Counted from the stretch's first letter, positions 1-9,224 are shown. The stretch: DNA of 64,000 nt from Shewanella woodyi ATCC 51908 (GCF_000019525.1 NC_010506.1:1054001-1118000); one strand, 5' to 3'. Numbers and translations are program-made. Notes: generated by a model not told the origin, from the sequence alone.

Positions 1-577
1 CATATTGATCTAAACCATAATAGTACTCATTGAAGTCGGCACTTTTCCAATGAAATTCAGCATAGGGATTGAGGTATAAGCCGCCTTTCTCCCAGTGGTA
101 TTGAGTACGGGTATAGCCGTAGCTGCGCTTGTTTGAATCAGATAAGAAAGCGGCGTCAGCCTCCCAAGGACCTTGTTGGAAGCGATACTGCAGGCCAAAG
201 TCGAAAGCCTGTGATTGGCTTTCATTTTGTAACTCTTTAGGGATGTCGACAAACCTGAAACGGGTATAGGCATTGACCTGATGTTGCTCGTTTTTCCATA
301 AATGGAGCCCAGCTTCCATACCATCGATAAAGAGATAGTCATTTCTGTACTTGAGCATAGGTAGTATGTCGTAGACCTCGTCATCCTCTGTTGCAAAAGG
401 AATATCACCTCGTCTCATCCCCATGCCTAGACCCCAAATATCAGCTTGATATTGAGTTTCATAGATGACCTCATGTTGCGGCTCGCTATGAACACCATCT
501 TGGACTTGTGAAGCTGTAGAGAGCTGAGTGAATGTTAGTGCAGCAAGGCCGGCTATGATGCCAATAGGGTTATTCAT
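1..577 (-). CDS. MipA/OmpV family outer membrane protein (partial, 3' end missing)
   Basis: Reading leftwards from the ATG at 577, an open frame runs without a stop to the window edge, giving 192 visible residues. The first ~22 residues form a signal peptide ending near an alanine-serine site. The body alternates short amphipathic strands with aromatic residues (for example YLFIDGMEAGLHLW and FDFGLQYRFQQGPWEADAAF), which is the pattern of the MltA-interacting protein/OmpV beta-barrel family. These are outer-membrane proteins of usually about 250 residues whose function is poorly defined; E. coli MipA is a scaffold for murein synthesis enzymes. The gene is divergent from cysJ with 376 bases between them. 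Family assignment is by sequence pattern only, so substrate or partner is not claimed. Confidence 0.75.
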   Translation of the reverse strand, partial: MNNPIGIIAGLAALTFTQLSTASQVQDGVHSEPQHEVIYETQYQADIWGLGMGMRRGDIPFATEDDEVYDILPMLKYRNDYLFIDGMEAGLHLWKNEQHQVNAYTRFRFVDIPKELQNESQSQAFDFGLQYRFQQGPWEADAAFLSDSNKRSYGYTRTQYHWEKGGLYLNPYAEFHWKSADFNEYYYGLDQY

Positions 578-953
578 AGATCTCTTTGTGTTAGGTCAAC
601 TTGAAAGCATTATAGAGTGAAACGACTAAGTTAAAAATAAATTTATCAGGAGATAAACATCTTAACGATAAGTAGTTAACCTAAATGATTCCAAGTGTTT
701 ACATCAATCCATGCCTCTCTTTTGAATCTGTCTCTTTGGTGATGTTATATGCCGCTTAACGGTTAGTTGGTAGAGGTCTGCTCTTCCTTTTTTTGTTTAT
801 TTGGTGCGATTACCTATTGGCCCTGTTTGCTTTTTAAACGTTGGGACAACCTTGTATATTCCAAAAAGGTATTAAAAATCAGATTTTATTCTTTTTTGCT
901 TTTCCTTATAGGGGCTAAGCTAACTGACATTACACTGATATAGGGCTGTTCCC
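578..953. other. Divergent intergenic region between the mipA-like gene and cysJ
   Basis: This 376-base AT-rich stretch must carry the promoters for both divergent genes. I see an AGGG ribosome-binding site at about 940 upstream of the cysJ ATG. In E. coli the cysJIH promoter is activated by the LysR-type regulator CysB, but the CysB site is too degenerate for me to place here. No RNA gene or convincing small ORF is visible. Confidence 0.5.
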
Positions 954-2738
954 ATGTTGTTAAAAGAGCTTTCATCGTTCGCATCTCCTCTGTCTCAGGG
1001 GCAGGTAGAAAAGTTAAAGCAGCTCACTTCTGAGCTGAGTGCCGTTCAACTGGCTTGGGTGAGTGGTTACCTATCTGCAACGGCAGAGCAAGGTACCAGT
1101 CAGGCGAATGTTGAAGCTGAGCCAGCACAAACTGTCACCATTTTGTATGGCAGTCAAACCGGGAACGGTAGAGGCGTAGCTAGTGAGTTAGCGGCTAAAG
1201 CCAAGGCCCAGGGTTACGCGGTTAACCTTGCCTCTATGGGGGATTACAAGGTTCGTCAGCTTAAGCAGGAGACCCTACTGCTAGCGGTTGTCAGTACCCA
1301 CGGTGAAGGTGAAGCGCCCGATGATGCGTTAGAGTTACATAAATTCCTAGCGTCTAAGCGAGCGCCCAAGCTAGATAATTTGCACTATTCAGTGTTGGCA
1401 TTAGGGGATTCAAGTTATGAATTTTTCTGCCAAACAGGTAAAGATTTTGATGAGAGATTAACTGCTCTTGGCGCTAAAGCGATTCAACCACTTGTTGAGT
1501 GTGATGTTGATTATGAAGAAGCTGCGCAGCAGTGGCAGTCAGATCTTCTTGAGTCGATTAAACCATTGATTCAAACCTCAAGTGCCAGTGTTGTTTCCAT
1601 CGGCTCATCGACAAATACAGGTGAGAGCCAGTTTACTAAGCAAAACCCTTTTGCTGCAGAGTTGCTTGTTAGCCAGAAGCTAACAGGTCGCGACTCTGAT
1701 CGTGATGTGCGCCATGTTGAGATTGATTTGGGCGAGTCTGAACTTAGTTACCAAGCCGGTGATGCCTTAGGCGTTTGGTTTAGTAACAGTGAGGTGTTGG
1801 TTGAGGAGATCTTAACTCAGTTATCCCTTGATGGTGCTACTGAGGTGACGGTTGCAAAAGAGAGTTTGTCACTGAAGCAGGCGCTAATTGAGAAGAAGGA
1901 GCTGACGCAACTTTACCCTGGACTTGTGAAGGGCTGGGCGGAGTTAAGTGGCGATGAGATCTTGCTTAAGCTTGTTGAAGATAGGGAGCTGACACGTCAG
2001 TTTGTGCTTAATCATCAGCTTATCGACTTAGCGACAAAATATCAGGTAACGGTTACTCCTGTGCAGTTAATTGAGTTACTGCGCCCTATTACTCCACGTC
2101 TGTACTCCATTGCATCGAGTCAGTCAGAGGTTGAGTCAGAAGTTCACCTTACCGTTGCTCTTGTTGAAGATGAGCGCGATGGCGGAACTCGATTTGGTGG
2201 TGCATCCCAATTTTTGGCACAAGCTGAAGAGGGGGCGGAAGTTAAGGTTTATGTTGAGCCTAACAGCCACTTTAGATTGCCTGAAAACCCAGATACCCCT
2301 GTGATCATGGTGGGACCTGGAACGGGCGTGGCACCATTTCGTGCCTTTATGCAGGAGAGGGCAGCTCAAGGAGTTGAAAGTGACAGCTGGTTGTTTTTCG
2401 GTAACCCACATTTTGAGCAAGACTTCCTCTATCAAACTGAGTGGCAGCAGTATCTAAAAGATGGTTCGTTAACCCGTATCGATCTGGCTTTCTCCCGCGA
2501 CCAAGCTCATAAGATCTACGTTCAAGATCGCATTGCCGAGCAGGGCGAAGAGGTGTGGAAGTGGCTAGAGGCTGGTGCTCATCTCTATATCTGTGGTGAC
2601 GCAGAGCGTATGGCTAAAGATGTTCATCAAGCATTGCTGGATGTGGTGGTTAAATTTGGCGGTAAAACAGCCGAAGAGGCAGAGGCCTTTTTAGAGCAGT
2701 TACGCAGCGATAAGCGCTACCAGAAAGATGTCTACTAA
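954..2738 (+). CDS. cysJ: Sulfite reductase [NADPH] flavoprotein alpha subunit
   Basis: CysJ carries electrons from NADPH through FAD and FMN to the siroheme subunit CysI, which reduces sulfite to sulfide in cytoplasmic cysteine synthesis. The 594-residue product is close to the E. coli length (599). An N-terminal flavodoxin domain starts near residue 62 with the FMN phosphate loop YGSQTGNG, followed by the STHGEGEAPD and LGDSSYEFFC segments. The C-terminal FNR-like half has RLYSIASS (FAD binding), GPGTGVAPFRAFMQER (NADPH binding), YICGDAERMAKDV, and the terminal KRYQKDVY. The ATG at 954 is preceded by an AGGG ribosome-binding site. cysI and cysH follow on the same strand, a typical cysJIH operon. 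Confidence 0.96.
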   Translation: MLLKELSSFASPLSQGQVEKLKQLTSELSAVQLAWVSGYLSATAEQGTSQANVEAEPAQTVTILYGSQTGNGRGVASELAAKAKAQGYAVNLASMGDYKVRQLKQETLLLAVVSTHGEGEAPDDALELHKFLASKRAPKLDNLHYSVLALGDSSYEFFCQTGKDFDERLTALGAKAIQPLVECDVDYEEAAQQWQSDLLESIKPLIQTSSASVVSIGSSTNTGESQFTKQNPFAAELLVSQKLTGRDSDRDVRHVEIDLGESELSYQAGDALGVWFSNSEVLVEEILTQLSLDGATEVTVAKESLSLKQALIEKKELTQLYPGLVKGWAELSGDEILLKLVEDRELTRQFVLNHQLIDLATKYQVTVTPVQLIELLRPITPRLYSIASSQSEVESEVHLTVALVEDERDGGTRFGGASQFLAQAEEGAEVKVYVEPNSHFRLPENPDTPVIMVGPGTGVAPFRAFMQERAAQGVESDSWLFFGNPHFEQDFLYQTEWQQYLKDGSLTRIDLAFSRDQAHKIYVQDRIAEQGEEVWKWLEAGAHLYICGDAERMAKDVHQALLDVVVKFGGKTAEEAEAFLEQLRSDKRYQKDVY

Positions 2739-2829
2739 GACTAATTAGATGGTTAGGTTTTAGTAAAAATTGATAAAGATGCAGCGCCATGATGCGCTGC
2801 ACAGTAAAGAATTGAGTGAGGCTGCGGCT

Positions 2830-4563
2830 ATGTCAGATGGTAAGAGTGTAGAGAAAGAAGAAGCGTTATCTGTAAATGAACACCTGAAAACAGACAGTGA
2901 TTTTCTGCGTGGAACGATTCAAGAGGGGCTAGATACCGCGGTAACTGGCTCGTTTAGCGAAGGAGACCAGCAACTGATTAAGTTTCATGGTTTCTATCAA
3001 CAAGACGATCGTGATCTGCGTAATGAGCGTAAAGAGCAGAAGCTTGAGCCTCTCTACAGCTTCATGTTGCGTGCACGTGTTGCTGGCGGTGTTTGTAGCC
3101 CTGAGCAGTGGCTGGGTGTTGATGAGATCTCATCAACATTGACCAGCTCAAACAGTATTCGTTTAACTACACGCCAGACATTTCAATATCACGGGATCTC
3201 TAAGCGTAATTTGAGAACGCTGATACAGGGGCTCGATAGTAAGGCGCTTGATTCTATCGCTGCCTGTGGTGACGTTAACCGTAATGTAATGTGTAATCCA
3301 AATCCTGTTGAGTCGCGTCTCCATGAGCAAGCATATTACTGGGCGAAACAGCTATCTGATCAGTACCTTCCTCGCACTAAAGCCTATGCGGAGATCTGGT
3401 TAGGTGATGATAAGGTTGCGACCAGTGAAGGGGATGATGTTGAGCCTGTATATGGTAAAACCTATCTGCCGCGTAAATTTAAGATGGCCGTTGCCGTGCC
3501 GCCAGATAACGATGTTGACGTTTACACCAATGACTTAGGTTTTGTTGCCGTTGCCGAAGAGGGTGAGTTGGTTGGTTTTAACTTAGTTGCCGGTGGTGGT
3601 ATGGGCTCGACCCACGGTGAAGTACAAACTTTTCCCCGTCTAGCCGATGATTTTGGCTTTATTAAGGCTGAAGATACGCTGAAATTTGCCGAGGCTGTTT
3701 TGAAGGTGCAGCGTGACTGGGGTAACCGCTCTAATCGTAAACTTTCAAGGCTTAAATACACCATAGTTAAATATGGTTATGAAGCATTTAAAGCAGAAGT
3801 TGAGAAACGCGCTGGGGTGAAGTTTGAGCCTAAGCGTGATGTGGTGATCGGTGATCGCGGCGATCGCTATGGCTGGATAAAAGGGGTGGACAATAAGTGG
3901 CACCTGACCCTGTTTATTGAGGGCGGTCGAATTAAAGATCTGCCAGGTCAACCGCTGCAAACTGGATTAAGGGAGATTGCTAAAATCCATAAAGGCGATT
4001 TCCGTATGACCTCGAATCAAAACTTTATCATCGCCAGTGTGGCAGAGGAGGATAAAGCAGAGATCGAAGCCTTGGCGAGAAGTCATGGGTTGATGGGGAA
4101 GTTGATAACTGAAACCCGTGGTCGCTCTATCGCTTGTGTTGCCCTACCAACCTGCGCCCTTGCTATGGCTGAAGCCGAGCGTTATTTCCCAGACTTCCTC
4201 AGTAAGGTTGAGTCTCTGCAGGAGAAGCATGGCTTCCTTGACCAAGGAATTGTGATTCGTATGACAGGTTGTCCAAATGGTTGTGCGCGTCCTTTTGCTG
4301 CCGAGATTGGCTTAGTGGGTAAGGCGCCAGGTCGTTACAACTTGTACCTAGGTGCAAGCTTTGAAGGAACACGTTTAAACAAGTTATACCGTGAAAATAT
4401 TCAAGAAGCTGAAATTTTATCTGAACTTGATAGCTTGTTTGCCCGCTATGTGGCTGAGCGAGAAGAGGGTGAGACTTTTGGTAACTTCACGGTACGCATT
4501 GGTGCAGTGAGTGCGGTAATCGATGCCGCTAAGGATTTCCATGAGCAGCACAATCATGCCTGA
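2830..4563 (+). CDS. cysI: Sulfite reductase [NADPH] hemoprotein beta subunit
   Basis: CysI catalyses the six-electron reduction of sulfite to sulfide at a coupled siroheme/[4Fe-4S] centre. The four cluster cysteines are visible in the expected C-x5-C and C-x3-C pattern, at about residues 436, 442, 481 and 485 (ALPTC and TGCPNGC). The N-terminal repeat has the family motifs YLRGTI-like (FLRGTI) and [12 protein letters not shown] chose the ATG at 2830 because it has a GTGAGG ribosome-binding site 8 to 9 bases upstream and gives 577 residues, near the E. coli 570. In-frame TTG at 2770 and ATG at 2779 would add 20 or 17 residues without clear ribosome-binding sites. The gene needs siroheme, whose precursor can be made by the cobA product encoded 9 kb downstream. 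It overlaps cysH by 23 bases. Confidence 0.95.
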   Translation: MSDGKSVEKEEALSVNEHLKTDSDFLRGTIQEGLDTAVTGSFSEGDQQLIKFHGFYQQDDRDLRNERKEQKLEPLYSFMLRARVAGGVCSPEQWLGVDEISSTLTSSNSIRLTTRQTFQYHGISKRNLRTLIQGLDSKALDSIAACGDVNRNVMCNPNPVESRLHEQAYYWAKQLSDQYLPRTKAYAEIWLGDDKVATSEGDDVEPVYGKTYLPRKFKMAVAVPPDNDVDVYTNDLGFVAVAEEGELVGFNLVAGGGMGSTHGEVQTFPRLADDFGFIKAEDTLKFAEAVLKVQRDWGNRSNRKLSRLKYTIVKYGYEAFKAEVEKRAGVKFEPKRDVVIGDRGDRYGWIKGVDNKWHLTLFIEGGRIKDLPGQPLQTGLREIAKIHKGDFRMTSNQNFIIASVAEEDKAEIEALARSHGLMGKLITETRGRSIACVALPTCALAMAEAERYFPDFLSKVESLQEKHGFLDQGIVIRMTGCPNGCARPFAAEIGLVGKAPGRYNLYLGASFEGTRLNKLYRENIQEAEILSELDSLFARYVAEREEGETFGNFTVRIGAVSAVIDAAKDFHEQHNHA

Positions 4564-5323
4564 ATCAAGCAGTATTGATTCCATCGTTTCAAGTGATGAG
4601 ATATTAGCCCTCCTCAGTGCTCCTGAAGTGGAGCAAAAAGGCGAGCTTGAGCGGATCAATCAGTTTTTGGCTGAGCTTACTCCAGCTCAGCGTATCGCTT
4701 GGGCGCTTCAATATCTGCCGGGAAACCATGCGCTTTCCTCAAGCTTCGGTATTCAGGGCGCGGTAATGTTGCATCTGGTGAGCAGCCAAAAAGCGGATAT
4801 TCCTGTGATATTAACCGATACTGGTTATCTTTTTCCTGAAACATACCGCTTTATTGATGAGTTAACAGAGCGTCTTAGCCTGAACCTTAAGATCTACTCG
4901 TCTAAGTATACACCTGCGTGGCAGGAAGCCAGATTTGGCCAGTTGTGGGAAAAAGGCTTAGATGGATTAGATCAATATAACCGTATGAATAAGGTTGAGC
5001 CTATGCAGCGGGCACTGACGGATAATGAAGTCGGCACTTGGTTTGCAGGTTTGCGTCGCTCACAATCGAGCACTCGTGAGGCACTGCCTATCTTAGCTAT
5101 CCACGGTACACGATTTAAGATTTTGCCCATTTTGGAGTGGAGTAATAAAGAGGTTCATGAGTACCTGACAGAGCACGATCTTCCCTACCACCCACTATGG
5201 GATCAAGGTTATGTTTCTGTTGGTGATACGCATTCGAGCAAGCCGTTAGAGTTAGGAATGAGTGAAGAGGATACTCGTTTCAATGGTCTGAAACGTGAGT
5301 GTGGTCTCCACTTTGATATCTAG
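4541..5323 (+). CDS. cysH: Phosphoadenylyl-sulfate (PAPS) reductase, thioredoxin-dependent
   Basis: CysH reduces PAPS to sulfite using thioredoxin, the step before CysJI. The 260-residue product has the PAPS-binding LSSSFGIQ loop (about residues 65-72), the [14 protein letters not shown] segment, [10 protein letters not shown], and the C-terminal catalytic ECGLH with a single redox cysteine near residue 254. It lacks the paired CC motifs of the iron-sulfur APS reductases, which supports PAPS as substrate. I prefer the ATG at 4541, which has AAGGA five bases upstream; other in-frame ATGs lie at 4523 and 4556. The start lies inside cysI, so translation is probably coupled. Confidence 0.95.
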   Translation: MSSTIMPESSSIDSIVSSDEILALLSAPEVEQKGELERINQFLAELTPAQRIAWALQYLPGNHALSSSFGIQGAVMLHLVSSQKADIPVILTDTGYLFPETYRFIDELTERLSLNLKIYSSKYTPAWQEARFGQLWEKGLDGLDQYNRMNKVEPMQRALTDNEVGTWFAGLRRSQSSTREALPILAIHGTRFKILPILEWSNKEVHEYLTEHDLPYHPLWDQGYVSVGDTHSSKPLELGMSEEDTRFNGLKRECGLHFDI

Positions 5324-5351
5324 GTTTACCTGTATGACGACAAGATGAAAA

Positions 5352-5360
5352 TGTGGATAA
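5352..5360 (-). other. DnaA-box-like 9-mer
   Basis: TGTGGATAA is the exact reverse complement of the E. coli consensus DnaA box TTATCCACA. A second word, TTATGCACA, which fits TTATNCACA, lies 111 bases downstream at 5471-5479 in the other orientation, with AT-rich DNA between them. A single perfect 9-mer can occur by chance, so binding is a suggestion only. The usual oriC gene neighbours are not present. Confidence 0.35.
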
Positions 5361-5541
5361 CTGGTCAGATCTGACAGTGCTGTCATTGTCTGAACTGATA
5401 TGGGCTTGATGAATAAATCGTAAACTTTAGACTTAAATTTACAAATATTTATACATTTTTACCCACAAAGTTATGCACATCTATTTTTGTGGTCTATAGT
5501 AGTTAGTTCCCGTAGATGGTTTTAGAATGCTGTTCTGTTTA

Positions 5542-5558
5542 GGGTCTCGGTGAGACCC
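5542..5558. repeat. Perfect 7-bp hairpin with 3-base loop
   Basis: GGGTCTC and GAGACCC flank a GGT loop. There is no T-tract after it, so it is not a standard intrinsic terminator. It lies 220 bases past the cysH stop and could belong to a transcript that reads towards the gene at 6005. Confidence 0.45.
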
Positions 5559-5846
5559 ACTACTGACAAGACCTTCCCGGTATCAATTGGCTCGATTTTG
5601 GCCTCTCTCTTTCATTAAATACGTTGTGAAAGAGTTTGAGACTGCCGATGGGTATCCTTGCTAGTAGATGCAGAGCCGTCAGCAAATATAGCCATGCTTA
5701 TCGTATCGATAGGCTGAGTTTGATTGGCTTGTTAGCGCCTGCTTAATCAAAAGCTCGAACTCCTGAATAGTCCGAAGTGGCTATTCAGGGGCTACTTATT
5801 CTCCCCTTTATCTAAAAATACGTTGCTAATACGGCATCCAGCTACA

Positions 5847-5928
5847 GTATATTTCCTCTTTCTCCTTTTAATCGCCTGATATTGTATATTTCCTATTTCT
5901 CCCTTTTAATCGCTTGATATAGTATATT
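5847..5928. repeat. Imperfect tandem repeat, 37-38 base unit
   Basis: Two adjacent copies begin with GTATATTTCCT and share the segments TTCTCC, TTTTAATCGC and TGATAT; a third start (GTATATT) follows at 5922-5928. The copies differ by a few substitutions and one inserted base. The repeat sits directly upstream of the inverted repeat and the gene at 6005, so it may duplicate a promoter segment or regulator site. Confidence 0.75.
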
Positions 5929-5952
5929 GAGCGGCTAATGTCTTTAGGAAAA

Positions 5953-5978
5953 AGCTAAAATCTACATAGATTTTAGCT
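5953..5978. promoter_or_regulatory. 12-bp perfect inverted repeat upstream of the gene at 6005
   Basis: AGCTAAAATCTA is followed after two bases by its exact reverse complement TAGATTTTAGCT. The centre lies about 40 bases upstream of the ATG at 6005. The two-base spacer makes a dimeric repressor operator at least as likely as an RNA hairpin. No regulator gene is adjacent to suggest which protein would bind. Confidence 0.6.
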
Positions 5979-6004
5979 ATCAAAATTTAAATGGAGTTTG
6001 TTGG

Positions 6005-7735
6005 ATGAAGAAAGTATTAATTGCTGCGGCTGTGGTCGCTGCTGGCGCTGCGGGTTATTGGGTGAGTCAAGATAAGGGAGCAAGTGGTGAGGCCGATCTT
6101 ATTCTCGCTTCAGTGCCGTCCGATACGCCGCTTTTTTCCGCTCAATTGACCCCTTTTCCCATCAAGTCATATATCAACTCGGTTTCTCAAAATTATCAAG
6201 CGTACGGCGATGATATGTTTGCCGAGCTAGAAGAGTCTGAAGATACCAGGGCTAAATTTATGCTCAGTCTGACTCAAACCTATATGGAGAGTTTAGAGAG
6301 CGGCGAGAAGTTTGTTTCGACCTTTGGTTTGCCTGAAAAGATGCGTAGCTACTTTTACACCTTAGGTCTTCTGCCTGTTATTAAGTTAGAAATGGAAGAG
6401 CCAAAAGCTGTTTGGGCCGTGCTTGATAAAGCTGAAAAAGAGAGTGGCTTTACCCATGAAAAGAAAACGGTAAAAGGGGTTGAGTATCGCTCTTACTCCA
6501 TGACCGATGTGGGTGAGACTGAGACGATAGACCTGTTGTTCGCCATTGCTGACGGCATCTTAACCGTGACATTTGATAGCTCCTTTAGCCAGCCAGAGAC
6601 TCTAGAGACCGCACTTGGTCTTGCACCTGTGGCTAACTCCCTTGCTGACTCAGGAATTTTGAACGATATCATGAAAACCCATGGGTTTAGTGGTGACGGT
6701 ATTGGATACCTTAATCATCAAGAGATTGTTCGTGCGATAACGACCAAAGATGGTAACCAGTTAGCGAGACAACTGACGGCATTTGCAGAGCAAGAGGGGG
6801 AGGATCCTTTTGCTATTGTTCGCTCTAACGAGTGTCATACTGAGCTATCAAGTATCGCTGCAAATTGGCCTCGTACTGTGTTTGGCGTCAATAACCTCTC
6901 TATTAGCGATACTAAAAGTCATATGGAGTTAGAGACAATAGTTGAGAGCAAAAACAAACTAGTGTTGGATGCGCTTTCATCGATGAGAGGTTTTATTCCT
7001 GATTATGTTAGTCAATCAAATAGTTCCGTTTTCTCTATGGGACTAGGTATAGACCTCAATGAATTAGTTCCCTCGTTGACATCCATCTGGGACGATATGC
7101 TAACTCCTCAATACCAGTGTCAGGTACTACAGGAGATGCAGGGCGAGATGTCAGGTCAAAGTCCGGCAATGCTAGGCATGTTCACGGGAATGGCCAATGG
7201 TGTGAAAGGTATTGCGGCTTCAGTTATCGATTATAAGTTTAGTGATGATCAAGATAATCCTGCACTTGAAAGTGTGGATGCGATCATCAGTTTATCCGCT
7301 GATAACCCAAGTATGCTGTTTAATATGGTGAAGCCTTTCGCCCCAGAACTTGCTGATATTGAGTTGAAAGATAATGGCGAGCCTGTCGATCTCTCCTATC
7401 TGCTTCCTCTTCCGCCTGAGTTTGGTGTTAAGCCTAAGATGGCAGTAAAAGGTAACCACTTAGTTATTTTTAGTGGAGAAGAGGGAGAGGCTAAGGCTGA
7501 AGAGCTTGCTGCTGAAACATTGAAGAGTAATGGCCTTTACACTGCAACTGTGGACTATGGCAAGATGATCACGCCTTTGGTTGCACTTGCAGAGCTAAGT
7601 GGAGAGCCGATGCCTGAAGAGTTAGCAATGATGAAAGATTATAATATGCAGCTAAAAATGTCGTTGGATATTAACCAACAGGGTATCGTTTTCGATTCCG
7701 TGGTGGATAATAAAGCGACCCCTGCTGGTCAATAA
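6005..7735 (+). CDS. Conserved hypothetical exported or membrane-anchored protein
   Basis: I do not recognise a characterised family in this 576-residue product. It starts with a signal-anchor or signal peptide (MKKVLIAAAVVAAGAAGYWV) and is otherwise hydrophilic and acidic, so it is probably periplasmic. The region around 165-190 (VKGVEYRSYSMTD) and the later segment LPLPPEFGVKPKMAVKGNHLVIFSGEEGE recall long uncharacterised Shewanella proteins with a repeated beta-rich fold. Two cysteines near residues 278 and 365 could form a disulfide. The ATG has GGAG about 10 bases upstream. It is followed by its own intrinsic terminator at 7754, so it is probably a single-gene unit controlled by the palindrome upstream. 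Confidence 0.8.
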   Translation: MKKVLIAAAVVAAGAAGYWVSQDKGASGEADLILASVPSDTPLFSAQLTPFPIKSYINSVSQNYQAYGDDMFAELEESEDTRAKFMLSLTQTYMESLESGEKFVSTFGLPEKMRSYFYTLGLLPVIKLEMEEPKAVWAVLDKAEKESGFTHEKKTVKGVEYRSYSMTDVGETETIDLLFAIADGILTVTFDSSFSQPETLETALGLAPVANSLADSGILNDIMKTHGFSGDGIGYLNHQEIVRAITTKDGNQLARQLTAFAEQEGEDPFAIVRSNECHTELSSIAANWPRTVFGVNNLSISDTKSHMELETIVESKNKLVLDALSSMRGFIPDYVSQSNSSVFSMGLGIDLNELVPSLTSIWDDMLTPQYQCQVLQEMQGEMSGQSPAMLGMFTGMANGVKGIAASVIDYKFSDDQDNPALESVDAIISLSADNPSMLFNMVKPFAPELADIELKDNGEPVDLSYLLPLPPEFGVKPKMAVKGNHLVIFSGEEGEAKAEELAAETLKSNGLYTATVDYGKMITPLVALAELSGEPMPEELAMMKDYNMQLKMSLDINQQGIVFDSVVDNKATPAGQ

Positions 7736-7753
7736 TACTAAATTTGATAGTTG

Positions 7754-7781
7754 AGCCAGCTAAGCTGGCTCTTTTTTTTTA
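7754..7781 (+). terminator. Intrinsic terminator
   Basis: An 8-bp GC-rich stem (GAGCCAGC/GCTGGCTC) with a TAA loop is followed by nine T residues. It lies 19 bases after the stop codon at 7735. Confidence 0.92.
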
Positions 7782-7796
7782 AGGGGCTGTTAAGTT

Positions 7797-8210
7797 ATGC
7801 TAATAGCGGGTATGTTTTTAAAAGCCAATGAAGTGCGTATAGTGACGCTAGCGGGTTCTCGAGTGAGCCATCAACTGGTTGCACCTAAGGTTAATAAATT
7901 CACATTAGTGAAAAACCCAAGTCAGAGTGAAGTTGCTCAGTTCGGCGAAGCCATTGTTGCATACTGTGATGATCACAAGGTTGAGTTGATCGTATTAAAC
8001 CGAAGAGCTACGTCGGGCCAAGGTGCTGGTGGCGCGGGAACCTTCTTAATGGAGGGGGTTATCTTAGCATTGGCAAGGATAAATGTTGAACTGGTACACC
8101 CTGCAACCGTTAGGGCAACAGATAAGAGAAACGCTGAGTTTAAAGATTTAAAGCCTAAAACGGTCGATCTTGGCAAAGCTTATGACTTAGCATTTGAATT
8201 TCTTACTTAA
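7797..8210 (+). CDS. DUF3010 family protein
   Basis: This 137-residue protein matches my recollection of the short DUF3010 family found in Shewanella and Vibrio; no function is established. It has no signal peptide or membrane segment. The pattern MLIAGMFLKANEVRIVTLAG, with later VELIVLNRRATSGQGAGGAGTFLMEGVILA, looks like an RNase H-like or actin-like fold start (a beta hairpin with small residues), but that is only an impression. AAGGGG lies upstream of the ATG. It sits between a terminator and the RIO kinase gene, with 125 bases to the latter, so it may be transcribed alone. Confidence 0.8.
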   Translation: MLIAGMFLKANEVRIVTLAGSRVSHQLVAPKVNKFTLVKNPSQSEVAQFGEAIVAYCDDHKVELIVLNRRATSGQGAGGAGTFLMEGVILALARINVELVHPATVRATDKRNAEFKDLKPKTVDLGKAYDLAFEFLT

Positions 8211-8335
8211 TAATATGAGCTTATTGAAGTTTTCTTTTAGAGAAACGCCCAGTTTGTTCAGTTTAGGATCATTTTTATTTGATGATTGCAGGGTTTAATA
8301 TTCCATCTATGCCTTAAGTAAGGTATAAGGGCGCT

Positions 8336-9190
8336 ATGAAAATTCCGAAACGTATCCAGCCTCTCGTTGATGAAGGCTTAGTAGATGAAGTCCTTCGTCC
8401 ATTGATGAGTGGCAAAGAAGCCGATGTCTTCGTTGTCCGCAGCGGTGGCGATGTTCGTTGTGCAAAAATTTATAAAGAAGCCGAAAAGCGTAGCTTTAAG
8501 CAGGCGGTTCAATATCGTGAAGGGCGTAAGAGTCGTAACAGTCGTCGCTCTCGTGCGATGGAGAAAGGCTCTAAATTTGGTCGCAGTGAGCAGGAATCTG
8601 CTTGGCAAAATGCTGAAGTGGATGCCCTCTATCGTTTAGCTCATGCCGGTGTTCGTGTTCCACAGCCTTACGGTTGTTTCGACGGTGTGCTCTTAATGGA
8701 GCTTATTACCGACGATGAAGGATTTGTGGCGCCACGTTTAAATGATGTCAGTTTGTCATCAGAGCAGGCGCTTGAGCAACACAAGGCTGTGATGAAAGAT
8801 GTGCAGCGCATGTTATGTGCAGGCCTCATTCATGGCGACCTTTCAGAGTTTAATGTTCTGTTAGACAGCTCAGGGCCTGTGATTATCGACCTTCCCCAAG
8901 CGGTTGATGCGGCGGCCAATAACAACGCTAAGCGTATGTTAGAGCGTGATGTAAACAACATGACTCAGTACTATGGGCAATTTGCACCTGAGCTTTTGGG
9001 CAGTAAATACGCCAAAGAGATGTGGGCACTTTTTGAGTCTGGAAAGCTAACGCCTGATGTTGAGCTAACGGGTAAATTCAAAGAGAGCACTAAGGCTGCT
9101 GATGTGGACTCTGTACTTGCAGAGATTGAAGCGGCCTTTGATGAGGAGCAGGAACGTAAAGAGCGTATCCGTGAGGCTGCTGAAGGCTAA
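8336..9190 (+). CDS. RIO1-like serine protein kinase/ATPase (PA4780 type)
   Basis: The 284-residue product is a bacterial RIO-family kinase, a cytoplasmic atypical kinase/ATPase. Visible signatures are GKEADVFVV (P-loop region, residues 26-34), the ATP-binding lysine CAKIYK (about Lys44), the basic flexible loop with KSRNSRRSR, the catalytic HGDLSEFNVL (Asp168, Asn173) and the metal-binding IIDLPQAV (Asp185). All residues needed for activity appear present. Physiological substrates of the bacterial members are not well known; archaeal and eukaryotic homologues act in ribosome maturation. AAGGG precedes the ATG by about six bases. The gene converges on the peroxiredoxin gene with a strong hairpin between. 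Confidence 0.9.
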   Translation: MKIPKRIQPLVDEGLVDEVLRPLMSGKEADVFVVRSGGDVRCAKIYKEAEKRSFKQAVQYREGRKSRNSRRSRAMEKGSKFGRSEQESAWQNAEVDALYRLAHAGVRVPQPYGCFDGVLLMELITDDEGFVAPRLNDVSLSSEQALEQHKAVMKDVQRMLCAGLIHGDLSEFNVLLDSSGPVIIDLPQAVDAAANNNAKRMLERDVNNMTQYYGQFAPELLGSKYAKEMWALFESGKLTPDVELTGKFKESTKAADVDSVLAEIEAAFDEEQERKERIREAAEG

Positions 9191-9198
9191 ATTTAACA

Positions 9199-9224
9199 GG
9201 TTCTAGCTCCAAAGAGCTAGAACC
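9199..9224. terminator. Hairpin between convergent genes, probable terminator
   Basis: An 11-bp perfect stem (GGTTCTAGCTC/GAGCTAGAACC) with a CAAA loop begins eight bases after the RIO kinase stop. The T-tract is poor on both sides. Its location between convergent genes suggests it ends both transcripts. Confidence 0.65.

Larger units (their letters stand above)
5324..6004. other. Long structured intergenic region downstream of cysH
   Basis: This 681-base gap contains no convincing gene but several ordered elements. They are two DnaA-box-like words, a 17-base perfect hairpin at 5542-5558 (GGGTCTC/GAGACCC), a 9-bp stem at 5762-5770/5781-5789, an imperfect 37-38 base tandem repeat, and a 12-bp perfect inverted repeat just upstream of the next gene. 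A 12-bp palindrome (GTCAGATCTGAC) lies at 5364-5375. A small RNA or a heavily regulated promoter are both possible; the sequence alone does not decide. Confidence 0.6.

Noticed and set aside
10..408. A 132-codon minus-strand frame near the left edge
   Set aside because: It is out of frame with the MipA/OmpV gene that starts at 577 on the same strand; the real protein has a signal peptide and barrel pattern, while this frame has serine/leucine-rich shadow composition.
5352..5479. Replication origin
   Set aside because: Only two DnaA-box-like words are present and no dnaA, gidA, mioC or rpmH neighbours are seen, so I list it only as a possible DnaA-binding region.
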